DNA of 64,000 bases from Diphasiastrum complanatum. Lineage: Eukaryota > Streptophyta > Lycopodiopsida > Lycopodiales > Lycopodiaceae. The notes beneath the pieces are model-generated. The model worked only from the letters and a program-made list of their open reading frames with translations. It made no database searches and had not been told where the DNA came from. The stretch's first letter is position 1; each line of letters starts with the position of its first letter. The position numbers and the translations under genes were made by a program. This document shows, piece after piece, positions 45,036-55,892 of the stretch. The stretch covers positions 46,894,191-46,958,190 of the forward strand of contig CM055098.1 in the NCBI GenBank assembly GCA_029204225.1, in the 5' to 3' direction.

Positions 45036-47200
45036 CAATAATTATGAGTTTTTTTTGTCACAAACCAAAAAATGTAGAAAAACAATGAGAAGTATTGAAT
45101 TTATATATCACGGGCTAACAAAACATAGATGTTTTACAGCTAGAACATTCATTGTTTGACATTATGTTTTTATCAACTTGTACTAAATGCCATTCATGAC
45201 GTTAAACTAGAATTTGCATATATGTCTTACAAGAATAATGAAGTCCATCCAAGTCTCTCAATATGTTAGTTTAATGTTTGATTTAAAACGAAGGTGTTTG
45301 TCAAAAAAAATTCATATGTAAATAGTTCGTTGTACAACTATTAGTAAATTGTAGACACGCTAGAAAAACGTGCTCTTAGTAATATACTTGTCTTGTGTAA
45401 GTATCATTGAATTTTACAAAAGACATTTTTTAATGAAGTTTTAAATTTTGGTCAAAAATTTGTAACTTTTTAACCTCTTTTTTTTCTTATATCATTTTCA
45501 TTATAGGTGTTATCTTGTGCACCTATATTCTTGAAAACATGCACAAATATGGTGAATTTCAACGGAATGTAGGGAACATGCCAAACAGTTTTTGTTTGCA
45601 CGAAATATTACCTATTCCATATGCAACAATGATCCATTATTTTTTCTGTTATACACACCTCGACATGCAATGTAGAAATATGAACATTAGAAATAGGAAT
45701 CAGTAGTATGGGTTTTCAATTTGGATCTTCTCGATCTCTTGATATTCCTATGCTCATTGTCATGTCTTTTGTTGTCTTCATGCAATACAGACAGGGGTGC
45801 TTTGAATTAGCTCCATGAGAAACGTTGAACATACACTTTAATATCTTTAGATCTCCTGCCAAATGCCACTCTATGTTGATATTGCCAATGCTTGGAACAC
45901 TAAGTAGAACTCCCTCCATGTGACTTCTGATGATGACATGATATGATGTTCTACTAAATATCCATGAGAGAATGTCATGGTTTCTTTAACCACCTAGAAG
46001 AGAGACGAAATATTGTTGTATCATAAAATCAACATAAAAATGATTATCCATATAAAAACTGCAAAAGAGAAGCTATATTTGAAAAGCTGCCAACCACCAA
46101 ATAGCATTCTTTGATTGGACAATGAAGTTGAGTCCTTGCAGGTGTTCTAAATTTGAAAGACTAACTCTCTCCATATTTTGTCCCTATAATTTTTAGACTC
46201 ATCTAACTTAAGAACAACTACTAGCTGGTTATTTACACTCTCATTTGTAATACCATAAAACCCGCCTATGTGATTGGATCCAAGGATTTAGGATCGGCAA
46301 TAAAATATCGTTCTTCATAATAATTTTCTCCAGACAAGTGCCCAGTAAGTGGAAATTAGATTTCCTGGTACTAGCTAACGATTTAACTTTGGAGTAAGAC
46401 TACTCCCAGTAAATTGAGTTAAATGGTATTTTTTTTTTTGGTTCTTCCTTTTTGACTTCAGTGTTGCAGGCTTATCCTAAATGATTTTGATGTTTAGGAT
46501 CGGACAAACTAAAGTTTTTGAGATACTTGTTAAAGTGAATTAGTGGAGTAAAGGTCATAATATTTAGAGGTAGCTCTATATTCGACAAAAAAACTTATAT
46601 GTCGAATATTGTAAAAGATGTACTTGAATCCAAATTTTATTGATTTATCATTAGTTTCAGACAACTTTAATGAAGTAATACTTAAGCGGTGTAGTCAAAA
46701 GGGTAGCAACCTAGCATTTGCTTGTGTCAAAGAGTTTTCGGTGCCTTCGCTGAGGGAATTTTTTGGGTGACCGAAAAATCTAACGGAGGAAGAAAATGAG
46801 ACACCTAAGTAGGTAAATGTGATTGTGTTATGTAGTTTGAATTGGATAATAATCCCTATAAGAAATTTGCATAGCACTAATTTATTGAATTTATTTTGAA
46901 TATCTATAGGACCATGAGTTAGACCCTATTTGTTAGTGGAAATTGTGACACGGAACGAGAATGACACTTGCTTCACATTTGTACTGTAAAGAGCCTTATT
47001 TCTAAGAGTTGGAACTCTTAGATGGTAGAGATTTGAGAATGATGGTACTAATCAGATGGGTTGTTTTATGTGACGGTAAAACCTTGTACAGATTCTTGTT
47101 AAGTCACAATTTTGTAAGTGGATTATTATGATCCATCAGGACAAATATGGAATACTCTAGTACTTGGTGGAATAGATCTGTGCATATCTGGTATTGGAAA
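45036..47200. other. mostly unassigned AT-rich sequence
   Basis: No confident gene. Contains the small antisense frame at 45.7-45.9 kb; the right part (from about 46.4 kb) is probably the decayed 5' part of the gypsy element whose RT is at 47.3 kb. Confidence 0.4.
45716..45919 (-). pseudogene. fragment with a CxxC motif, possibly from a DNA transposon
   Basis: A 67-codon frame reads IEWHLAGDLKILKCMFNVS and then SKHPCLYCMKTTKDM. The pattern GDLK, a hydrophobic stretch, and PCLYC resembles segments of uncharacterised eukaryotic transposon-associated proteins I have seen, but I cannot name the family. No extension in either direction is recognisable. It could equally be an isolated exon. Confidence 0.25.
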
Positions 47201-47600
47201 TCCAGATAGAGGTTTTAAAATCTCTGAATTATAGGATATCGCGGTTAAAGATCTTTTTGAAGGAATTGTATTCCTTGTACCATTTTGGATATAGATATTG
47301 GATATCTATTGGTTATACTTCAGTTAATTTGAATTCTTAATGGTTCCTTTTGGTTTCTGATGAATACGCTTGGGTTATTTCAACTGTTTATGAACAAGAT
47401 TTGATGATATTGTCATCTACAATGAAAAACTTAAGGAAATGGAAAAATCAATAGTAGGAGGTATTTTTCTGAAAATGGTTGAAGATCAAATCCTATGTTG
47501 GATATTGGTTGGTCAGATAATCTTTTTGATTTTCTGGTGATTAGATCTAAAAGCAAAGAGCTTTCTTGGAGATAAAACTGATGGTATGGGACATCAGTGA
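47200..47600 (+). pseudogene. very decayed gypsy reverse transcriptase
   Basis: At 47,338-47,460 the frame reads FEFLMVPFGF, two stops, an NTLGLFQLFMNK-like piece in another frame and FDDIVIYNEKLKEMEKS, which follow the order of gypsy RT around the MPFGL and YxDD boxes, with the first Y of YxDD replaced. Many TGA and TAA codons suggest C-to-T decay. It lies outside the better preserved Tat-like element. Confidence 0.5.
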
Positions 47601-48061
47601 TTTCAAAAGGGAATTCTTATGCGAGAATGATCTATAGACCAGTGGTTAGTATTTATATTTGTGGTAATACTAGCAGTTGGAACCATTGGTTAATCTTGTT
47701 TAGGGTATTTGGAGAGGTTATGAGAAATAGATCCGGATCCCTCAATGTTATCTCATAAATTCCAAATTGGAAACTTAAAAGCTTTTTTTTTTTTGTTAAA
47801 TTAAACCTCTACTTTTTTGAAAATTTCTTAAATATGAGACAATTGATGTTTTCAATTGATTAAGTGGAAATTAGACTTCTTGAGCCCAAAAGATTATTCT
47901 GTTGGATACTCATTACTGACTTTTTCAAATCTTTGATATCTTATACATTGTCTCCTGAGAACTTTTTTTTATCAAAATTATGGAATTTCTTTTGAAAGGG
48001 GGGGAAGAAAATGATAGGAATAAGACTTTTATGGGATCAACCAGTTATGTCGATTTCTTTT

Positions 48062-48109
48062 GTGGAATTCGATACGTGTGCAATGGTGGAATTCAGTATA
48101 TGTGCAATG
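48062..48109. repeat. 24-bp tandem duplication
   Basis: GTGGAATTCGATACGTGTGC and GTGGAATTCAGTATATGTGC, each followed by AATG. A G-rich purine tract (47,999-48,010) lies just upstream. Confidence 0.8.
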
Positions 48110-48210
48110 GTGGAACTATCCATTGGAAATAGAAGAAATCTCTAGTGATTGTTTTGAATGATCTGGAATTAGAGGAGTTTTGGGAGTTTTGAGCTGTTAG
48201 ATATTCATAT

Positions 48211-48560
48211 AATGTACCCATAGATTCCGGATCTAGTGTAAATATAATGACTGAAGAAACAACATATGAATTAGGCATTCATCATAGAATAGCACCCACT
48301 TTAAGACATTTAAGGTTAGTTGAATCAACTAAAAGATCACCAATAGGAGAACTATCTCAGGTTACAATTTATATTGGAGACCATAAGTTTCTTATGGATT
48401 TTATAATATTAAAAACTACGAGACAATTGTCATATAGAGTGTTATTAGGATGACCATGGCTCTAGCAGGCCGATGTTATAACCCACTAGAAGAAAAAGGA
48501 GATTACCTTTAGAGACCAGATGGAGACACCGACAGGAAAAAGTCATAAAAGAATTTCCAT
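48211..48560 (+). pseudogene. aspartic protease domain 1
   Basis: Reads VPIDSGSSVNIMTEETTYEL with the catalytic DSGS, then LSQVTIYIGDHKFLMDF, and VLLG followed by TGA at 48,451-48,453 and PWL, the place where gypsy proteases carry G-R-P-W-L. The reading continues with QADVITH and KKKEITF, separated by stops (TAG at 48,463 and about 48,484). The domain's length and motif order are complete; only three or so stops break it. Confidence 0.8.
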
Positions 48561-48689
48561 ATAATGGGAAAAAGATAAGTACGAAGGTGAGACACCTACA
48601 TCTTCCTCAAGCTATACTTCGGAGAAAGAAGGGCTTCAGTCAGTAGGGACTGAGGAAGGGGAGAGGTTAGTTACATTAAGAATACCTGC

Positions 48690-49085
48690 ATACAGTAATA
48701 GAGTAGAATATGTAGATAGAGGAGATTGTGGAGTTCTAGAGATTAGTGCGATCATAGGAGATCAGACCATAGATAGAATACTAATAGGCTCAGGATCTAG
48801 TATCAATCTAGTAACAAAAACAATGGTTAAAGAATTAGGATTAGAAAACCAGATACAACCTATCACTTATCATGAAATCCATTTAGCAAACGCGACTAAA
48901 TGTATACCAGTAGGTGAGAAGGTATTAACGTAGTTATAGAGACAGAGACGTTTGTTATGAATTTCCTTGTCATAAATCCAGTAGATACACCACCTATTCG
49001 ATATTATTTGGAAGACCATATCAAGCAGATGCTATTATAAATTGGTCTAACAAACAGATATTTTTTTCAGGTATTCTCACAACCA
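48690..49085 (+). pseudogene. aspartic protease domain 2 (catalytic aspartate lost)
   Basis: A second full protease follows directly: GVLEISAIIGDQTIDRILIG, then SGSSINLVTKTMVKELGL, where the catalytic aspartate is glycine (GGC at 48,787-48,789). A frameshift near 48,930 leads to ETFVMNFLVINPVDTPP and then the terminal FGRPYQADAIINW and NKQIFF motif that runs into the pol frame. It ends with the same motif as domain 1, so this is a tandem duplication of the domain, not a misread single one. Confidence 0.75.
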
Positions 49086-49105
49086 GTCCAATAGGGGGTT
49101 ACCTT

Positions 49106-52039
49106 TTGAGATGGGATGAGGAGTTAGCTAGACCTGCTGAATCATGGATCAATTTCATAGAATGCTATGAGATTAATGAGGAAGTAGAAATACCGACAAC
49201 ATCCGAGTCAAGAGAAGTTTCGGGTGGAACCAGAGCAAGTCTGACCGAGGGGATGGTAGATAAAACAGATTATGTAGAAATAGAAATTAATAAAGGTAAG
49301 ACTTTGAATCTATATAAACACCAATCGGACCAAGAACATGAAGAGTATATATTGCTTCTTCAAAAATACCAAAATGTGTTTGCTTGGTCGATGGATAATT
49401 TAATAGGTATACCAGTTAAATGGGGTGAACATAGAATAGATCTCATTCAGGGAACAATACCTGTTAGGCAATGCCAATATAGATTGAATCCAAAGTACTC
49501 CTTATTAGTAAAAGAAGAATTAGATAGATGTCTTAGAGCGGGTATTATATATCTTGTTCTAAGCAATGAGTGGGTGTCACCAATAGTTATAGTACCTAAG
49601 AAGAAGACGGGCAAGATTAGAGTTTGTCAGGATTTTAGAAAACTAAATGCTGCCACAGCAAAAGATTATCATCCTCTACTGTATACAGATACCATTCTTG
49701 ACCAATTAGCTGGACATGAACGTTATAGTTTTTTAGATGGATTCTCAGGTTATAACCAAGTTTTTATAAAAGAGGAAGATAGATCCAAAACTACTTTCAC
49801 CACTGATTGGGGGACATACGCATATACGCGAATGCCCTTTGGTCTTTGTAATGCACCTGCCACATTCCAATGTATGATGACAAATATTTTTCAAAATCTT
49901 TTAAGAAAGTTTTTAGAAATTTTTATGGATGACTTTTGTGTCTATTCATCAACTAAAAACCATTTAGATGCATTAGAGAAAACATCGAGAAGATGTCAAG
50001 AGACATCTCTCAAACTGCATCCAGCTAAGTGTTACTTTGGGATGAGGGAAGGCATCCTTTTAGAGCATAAAATTTTGAAGGATGGTATACAAGCCGACAT
50101 CAAAAAAATAAAAAAGATTTTAGAATTATTAGAACCAACCAATTTAAGAGAGCTTAGAGGTTTTCTAGGACATGTAGGTTACTATTGGAGGATAATTAAA
50201 GATTATGCTATAATAGTAACTCCTTTAACAAGTTCACTAAAAAAATCTATTGAGTACCATTGGACACATAACCATCAGCAAGCTTTTGATCAATTGAAAC
50301 AGTCATTAGCAGAAGCCACTGGGGTTAGACCTCCAAATTGGGCTAAAAAGTTCCATGTATATGTAGACACATCATCTTTTGCGATAGGTGTGGTGCTTAG
50401 TCAGAAAGATGACCAAAATATAGATTATCCAATTTACTATGTGAGAAGGCAACTCGCTACATCAGAAAAGAATTATTCCGCTATAGAGCGAGAAGCACTA
50501 GGGATGATTTATTCAGTAAAGAAATTTAGACATTACCTTTTAGGATACCCTTTTGTTTTTCACGTAGATCATTACGCATTAAAATATTTAGTGAGTAAAC
50601 CTGATCTTTTGGGTAGAATAGCTAGATGGGTATTATTATTAGATGAGTTTAATTATGAAGTAGAATTAAGAAGAGGCAAGGATCATCAAAATGCCGACTA
50701 TATATCCCACCTCCAAACAAAAAATCAACTAGAACCCATTTCTGATGAATTTCCAGATGAACATATAATGCGTATTCAATCAAAAACATCAATTTATAGG
50801 GACGTTATTAATTTTTTACAGGACCAGATATATCCTGAACATTTTAATAAACAACAAAAAACTATTTTTCTTTCTAAGGTAGGACCTTACACGATTGTGA
50901 ATAGTATATTGTATAAATTAGGAGTTGACGATAGTCTCCGCCGATGTTTAGAACCAACCGAGACAACCGCTGTAATAAGTGCATTACATGAGGAAGATTT
51001 GGGGGGTCACTATGTTCTTAAAAACACTGTCAAAAATTTTTTCAATGCTAAATATTGGTGGCCTACTGTCTATAGAGATGTTAAATTCATTAAAAAATGT
51101 GACGCATGCCAGAGGATGGGGAAACCCAGCTTCGCAACACATTGGCTGCTTACTCCAATTATTCCCTTAGCACCCTTTGAGAAGTGGAGGATAGATTTTG
51201 TAGGGCCTATTAAACCGGTCACGCGTAAAACTCGTCGTCGTTACATACTCGTTGCCACAGACTATGCTACCAAGATGGTAGAGGCCAAAGCCACAATTAG
51301 GAATGATGCTAAGACTGTAGCAAAGTTTTTATTCCAAAACATTATCACACGATATGGTTGTCCCTTAGAACTCGTTAGCGATAGGGGAACCCATTTCCTT
51401 AATCAGACCATAGAAGCCATGTTGTCATATTTTTCTATTACACATCGTCAAACCACTCCATATAATTCAAAAGCAAATGGGCTTACAGAGCGGACAAATG
51501 GAATTCTATGTAAAATTTTGAATAAAGTAACGGAAACACATTTTTCTGATTGGGATCAGAAGTTACCATCTGTCTTATGGGCATATAGAACTGCTGAAAA
51601 GATTACAACTAGGCAGACTCCATACTATCTTGTGTATGGAATGCATCCCATACTACTGATAGAATTCAAAGTTTCGACGTTTCGCATTAGTAATAAAGAG
51701 CGAATGGATGAATACGATAGTCTTCGGGAGTGGATGACTTCTTTGACGCAACTGGAAGAGGATCGTCGTCTTTCATTAATCGAGACTGAATGAGTTCAGA
51801 ATAAAATAAAAGAAATTTTTGATCAATCCATCAAGAAAATAAAAATTAAACAAGGGAACTATGTGTTTCTGTATGATAACAGACACATGTTTTTTTCTGA
51901 AAAATTACATACTAGATGGATGGGACCGTATAAAGTTATAGAAGTTTTTAATAATGGATCACTTCAGTTAGCTGATCTCCAAAGACATTTACTTGACACT
52001 CAAGTAAATGGTTCAAGGGTGAAGCGCTACTATGACTAA
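49106..52039 (+). CDS. Tat-like Pol: reverse transcriptase, RNase H, integrase
   Basis: An uninterrupted 895-codon frame to a TGA at 51,791, then readable to TAA at 52,037. RT: VCQDFRKLNAATAKDYHPLL, YSFLDGFSGYNQVFI, RMPFGLCNAPATFQ and FMDDFCVYSS (FMDD as active site). RNase H: VYVDTSSFAIGVVLSQ, AIEREALGMIYSVKKFRHYL, VDHYALKYLV and ADYISHLQT. Integrase: HHCC zone with GGHYVLKNTVKNFFNAKYWW and CDACQRM, core IDFVGPI, VSDRGTHF and TPYNSKANGLTERTNGIL. All catalytic acidic residues I can place are present. The TGA removes only the C-terminal tail (HTRWMGPYKVIEVF, GSRVKRYYD). The upstream start is uncertain because the protease frame runs into it; the first ATG at 49,106 is not necessarily used. Confidence 0.9.
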
Positions 52040-52500
52040 TGTCCGATACATTAGTTTTTGAAGGCCGTCATTTTTTGTCCAATTTTTTTTTTTTTTTTAC
52101 CGAAGTATTAGCAAAAATGCCAAAACTGGTTTACATTTTAGCAAAAATGTCAAAGCATGCTGCATTGTTTGTATTGCGAAAAACTCGAGACCTTCGCTAC
52201 ATTTTATACTTTGCAAAAAACTCGACACTACATTGGAATTTACCATTTTAGAAATATGAAAATTGCGACACTTACCTTCGCATTCTTCGGGATTTTCTAC
52301 CTTCCGACACCTTTGCAATTTTTGCATAATAATTTTCGCTTTGATTTACCAAGCAAAGCATTCATGTATTTTGTTTATTTATTTATTTATTATTTATTTT
52401 TGTTTTTAGGACTAGACACTTTATTATTGAGTATGTACCTTCAAAACGAAGGACACGCTTCCATTTAATACCATAATACGCAACCTCAAACACTTCAGTT
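52040..52500 (+). other. spacer with T16 run and GAAGG/CGCATTTT-like motif cluster
   Basis: No coding. A T16 run at 52,083-52,098, then several GCAAAAATG, GCGAAAAACTCGAGACCTTCG and TTCGCATTCTTCGGG words like those in the LTRs elsewhere in the window. It could be a 3' untranslated spacer, or a degenerate LTR-derived segment that precedes a second coding unit. Confidence 0.5.
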
Positions 52501-52597
52501 GTTGTCGCTACCACTTTCCATCACTCTTGCTCTCCGAATTGCGAATTGTTGCGATCAAGCTCTTGTCTGCCATCGCTCGTTTACATCTGCAAGCACT

Positions 52598-55372
52598 ATG
52601 GCGATTGTATTCCAAACGCACCCAAAGCCAGTGATACTAGTATTACAACCGGTCTTCTTCAATTCAATCCATCAGTATTTCTTACTGATTTATGTTATGA
52701 GCTGATCCGCAATTTGGACGAAATAGAAGGACATATTTCCACAACTGTCCACAATCAAGAGATTGTTATCACAGAGGAGTTTTACTGTCGTGCCTTAGAA
52801 TTGCCTATGGATGGCAGTATGCCAGCTACTAAACCAGATTTCATTGTAGAGAGCGGAGCTTTTCAAGAACAGGCTTATCTTGAGAAACGGGGATACAAAC
52901 TCTCTTACATAAGAGACCCCAATCTCAAGAGCTTCGTTCGATTTGCTCTTGCTTCTATCTTCTTACCAGAGCAAGAGTACACAGTTTCAAATACCAATAT
53001 GGGATATTTGTTGAGAGCTTTAAATGGAGAACAGATTGCCTTTGCACAGATTGCTTTCAAGCAATTTTATAAATTAATAAAAGTAATCAGTTCTCCAGGC
53101 TGGGTCAGCAGATGGGCATTTTATGTATGCATGCTGGTGTGTTGACAGTGCAGGAGGATATCAGGATTGCACCAATACTACCAGAGCTAGCCCCATCAAT
53201 TGAGGTGGAATCCCAAATGCAGACATCAAAGGCAACCACTGTAGTAGACACATCACCATCATCATCATCATCATCATCAAGTCAAGGGAGCATGGTGAGG
53301 ATGACTTTGCCATCATTCCAGTACACACCACTGTCCAGCAAAGAAGAAAATAGTAATGCGGAAGAGGAGGCGGAGGACATTGTTGATCAGTAGCATAATC
53401 AAGCTGAAATACCACAAGAACCAGAACCATAAGGAGCAGAACAACTTTCTGATGACTAGCAGGGCAGCGAAAGCGACGTCAAGGAACCAATCCTCGATGC
53501 CAAGTTATATCAAAAGGTTTTTGAAACACTACTGCCAGATACTCGGACAGCTATTCAGCATCTTGCTAGCTTGGAGAAGGTATCCAGGAAGTTGGGGTAC
53601 AAGTATGAAAGAGTCCAAGCAGACCTCACCCAAAAAGATACAGAGCTGAGCGAAACAAAAGCTGAGTTGGCCTACATAAATGAGGAGCTTGAAGTAGCCA
53701 ATGCGGAGTTGAGCAGAAAAGATACAGAGCTTAAAGCAGTGAAAGGAAGGCAGGATGCCACGTTCGAAGTGTTGAAAGAAATGGAAGAGCAGTCCAACGC
53801 CTTCGAAAGTGAGAACATACTGCTTAAACAACAACTTCAAACCCTGCAGGCTTCTTTGCAGGAGGAGAGACGAGTGTGAACTACTCTTCAGAGTAGCAAT
53901 GCGGAGCTGAGCAATGAACTCAACAGTGCTCAAGAATCAATTGCCCAACTGCAAAATTCTGTAGAAATGTTAAAGAAAGACAATCAAATATACAAGAAAC
54001 AGGCCGAAGAGGCAATACTATGGCGAATCAACGCCAAAGTCACACTCGGTGCCTGCATATCTCATGGTAGGTACCGAATTGATCTGGTAGCATGGAAGGG
54101 AATCCAAGAGATGATGATCCAGACCTTCCAGATGCAATATCTGCAGCCGCAGATGATTGCTTATGAGAAGCCGAAGGATCAGGCCAAATGCAGATTTCTG
54201 ATGCGGAAGAACCAGTGCAAGGACAAGATCAGGAGACGTAGACAGATGAGCCAACACCAGTAATGTCAGAAAGGCAGATCCTGAGAGATCAAGAAACACA
54301 GACTGAAGTCAAGGATGTTGTACAGGTACAAGTTACTGAAGACCAACCTGAGACGTTAAGCATCATTCCATACCAAGCCCAAGCGTCACCAAGTGGAGCA
54401 GTTGTAAAGAAAACCAAGATTGTCTACTCACTACTAAGGTCAGAATTTCAGACATTTCATCAGGAACTGACATTTTTTATTCCACCTTTTTATAGTCCAG
54501 AACTCCAATGGAGAATGGATTACCTTTTTTCACCTAAACTTTTTGGTTACACAAAAGAACAATGGGAGAACTCTTGGACTTTTTCTAACATAAATACTTT
54601 ATGGTCTAGACTAACTGTATATGAAAAAGGAATCCTCGCCCTTGCCATTGTTCAGAACAAGTTCAATGTGCAAACTAACTATATTCATGTGGTCGTAAGA
54701 TCCTTGTATATATACAGCTTAGAATACCTAAGAACATTTGAAAATAATATTTTTCCAGCATTGGATGAGTATTTGAATAAGTTAGAATCAATTAACATTT
54801 TTGATGTGAAAGAAGTTGTTTCTAACTCTAAATCAGTTTCTTCCCGAGTTACTCAGTTCTTATTCCCTGATCTGTGGGAAATCTACACATATTGGGAAAC
54901 TAACTATTCTCGATATCTGGAGGAGGTAAAAGCAAATAATATACTTCTCTCCACTAACCCAATAACTAGACCATATTATACTTACAGCCATGTAAATATT
55001 GCTTCTCTCATTTCGTATGCCCTCCTGTCTGTTCAACAACTGTATATTTAAGCGAAATTTCCCGAATATACATATGCAGCCCTTTCACTAACTGTCCCTT
55101 CTGCCGAGATGTCTGAAATCCTGACCGATGATAGTTGGTATACACTCCTTGTTAATAATACATTAATTGATAACCCCCTTGCACCAATCGGTAATCAAGG
55201 AATGGGTGGTTATCCAAATTTGTCATTCCAAGAAGACTACAACCAGAAGAACAACTCTTACCTGGCAACAAAATGACTAACATTGGAGCAAGAAAATGAA
55301 GAGAATGAAGCCCGAGCCAAGGCTATTTTCCACAGCAAGCCAGCTAGCCGAAAGCGACAAAGAAAGATATAA
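52598..55372 (+). pseudogene. additional coding block of the Tat-like element: gag-like start, coiled coil, helical C-terminal domain
   Basis: Reading begins at ATG 52,598 (MAIVFQTHPKP), shifts once, and continues to 53,105 with VFLTDLCYELIRNLDEIEGH, EEFYCRALELPMDG, and YLLRALNGEQIAFAQIAF, resembling the N-terminal part of plant retroelement ORF1/gag-like proteins. Next (to 53,393) comes a Ser-rich and acidic linker, then a long heptad-rich coiled coil (53,570-54,010; LAYINEELEVANAELSRKD), an acidic linker in another frame (DDDPDLPDAISAAADD), and a 263-codon helical, aromatic-rich domain (54,263-55,051; FIPPFYSPELQWRMDYLF, WENSWTFSNINTLWSRL) and a basic end (KPASRKRQRKI). Five or so stops and three frameshifts break it, but each piece is long. 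No signal peptide or membrane segment is evident. Function is unknown; a structural or chaperone-like role in the particle is a guess. Confidence 0.6.
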
Positions 55373-55401
55373 ATCAGATTGTTTGCGAGCTGCTGCACAA
55401 C

Positions 55402-55413
55402 TGAGGAAGGGGA
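55402..55413 (+). other. polypurine tract
   Basis: TGAGGAAGGGGA shortly before TGTGGAGTC, after the last codon of the additional coding block. Confidence 0.65.
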
Positions 55414-55415
55414 TA

Positions 55416-55892
55416 TGTGGAGTCTTATGATCTCACATTATCCAGATTTTGTCATATATTGTAAAAAATTTCAATTTTCATATATATAAAATGTGCTATA
55501 GTGCCTAAATACATGTAAAGGCCTATTTCACACTTTGTAAATTCATATTTTGAGTAGAAGTTGCGACGTTCTAAAGAGACACAATAGAAGTTTAGAACCG
55601 ACATTTGATGGTTCGTAAGCAACATTGAGGCTGAAGAACATTCCTATAAGGATAGCACTATGTGCCATTGTACATACGCATTTCTACGCAGAGCTGAGTA
55701 TCAATAGAGAGCGAAGAGCAAGTCCTTATAGTTTGAACATTCTTTCCTTCTGTTATCTCTCACAGAATTACTTCTTATCATTTGTGCAAACACACTCTGT
55801 ATGATCTGTGATTGATTGTGATACTGTTCTGTTTGCGTCACACACATCTCTTAATTTATACTGAATTTCAGTTACTCTAACACGGATTTTCA
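55416..55892 (+). repeat. 3' LTR of the Tat-like element (477 bp)
   Basis: TGTGGAGTCTTATG to CACGGATTTTCA. A TATATATAAA box lies at about 55,482. No partner LTR in the window, so the ends rest on TG...CA and the polypurine tract. Confidence 0.5.

Larger units (their letters stand above)
48211..55892 (+). mobile_element. Tat/Athila-like Ty3/gypsy element, well preserved pol, extra downstream coding block
   Basis: Order: protease 1, protease 2, RT, RNase H, integrase, a motif-rich spacer, a 2.8-kb additional coding block, polypurine tract and a 3' LTR. RT box FMDDFCVYSS, integrase ending in RVKRYYD and the absence of a chromodomain point to the non-chromoviral Tat/Athila branch. No gag was found upstream of the proteases and no 5' LTR or primer site is visible, so the left part is either deleted or too decayed. 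Confidence 0.75.

Noticed and set aside
53161-53430. Antisense frame with a Met run opposite the coding block
   Set aside because: Shadow of the (ATC)n/Ser-run on the plus strand, which belongs to the longer frame.
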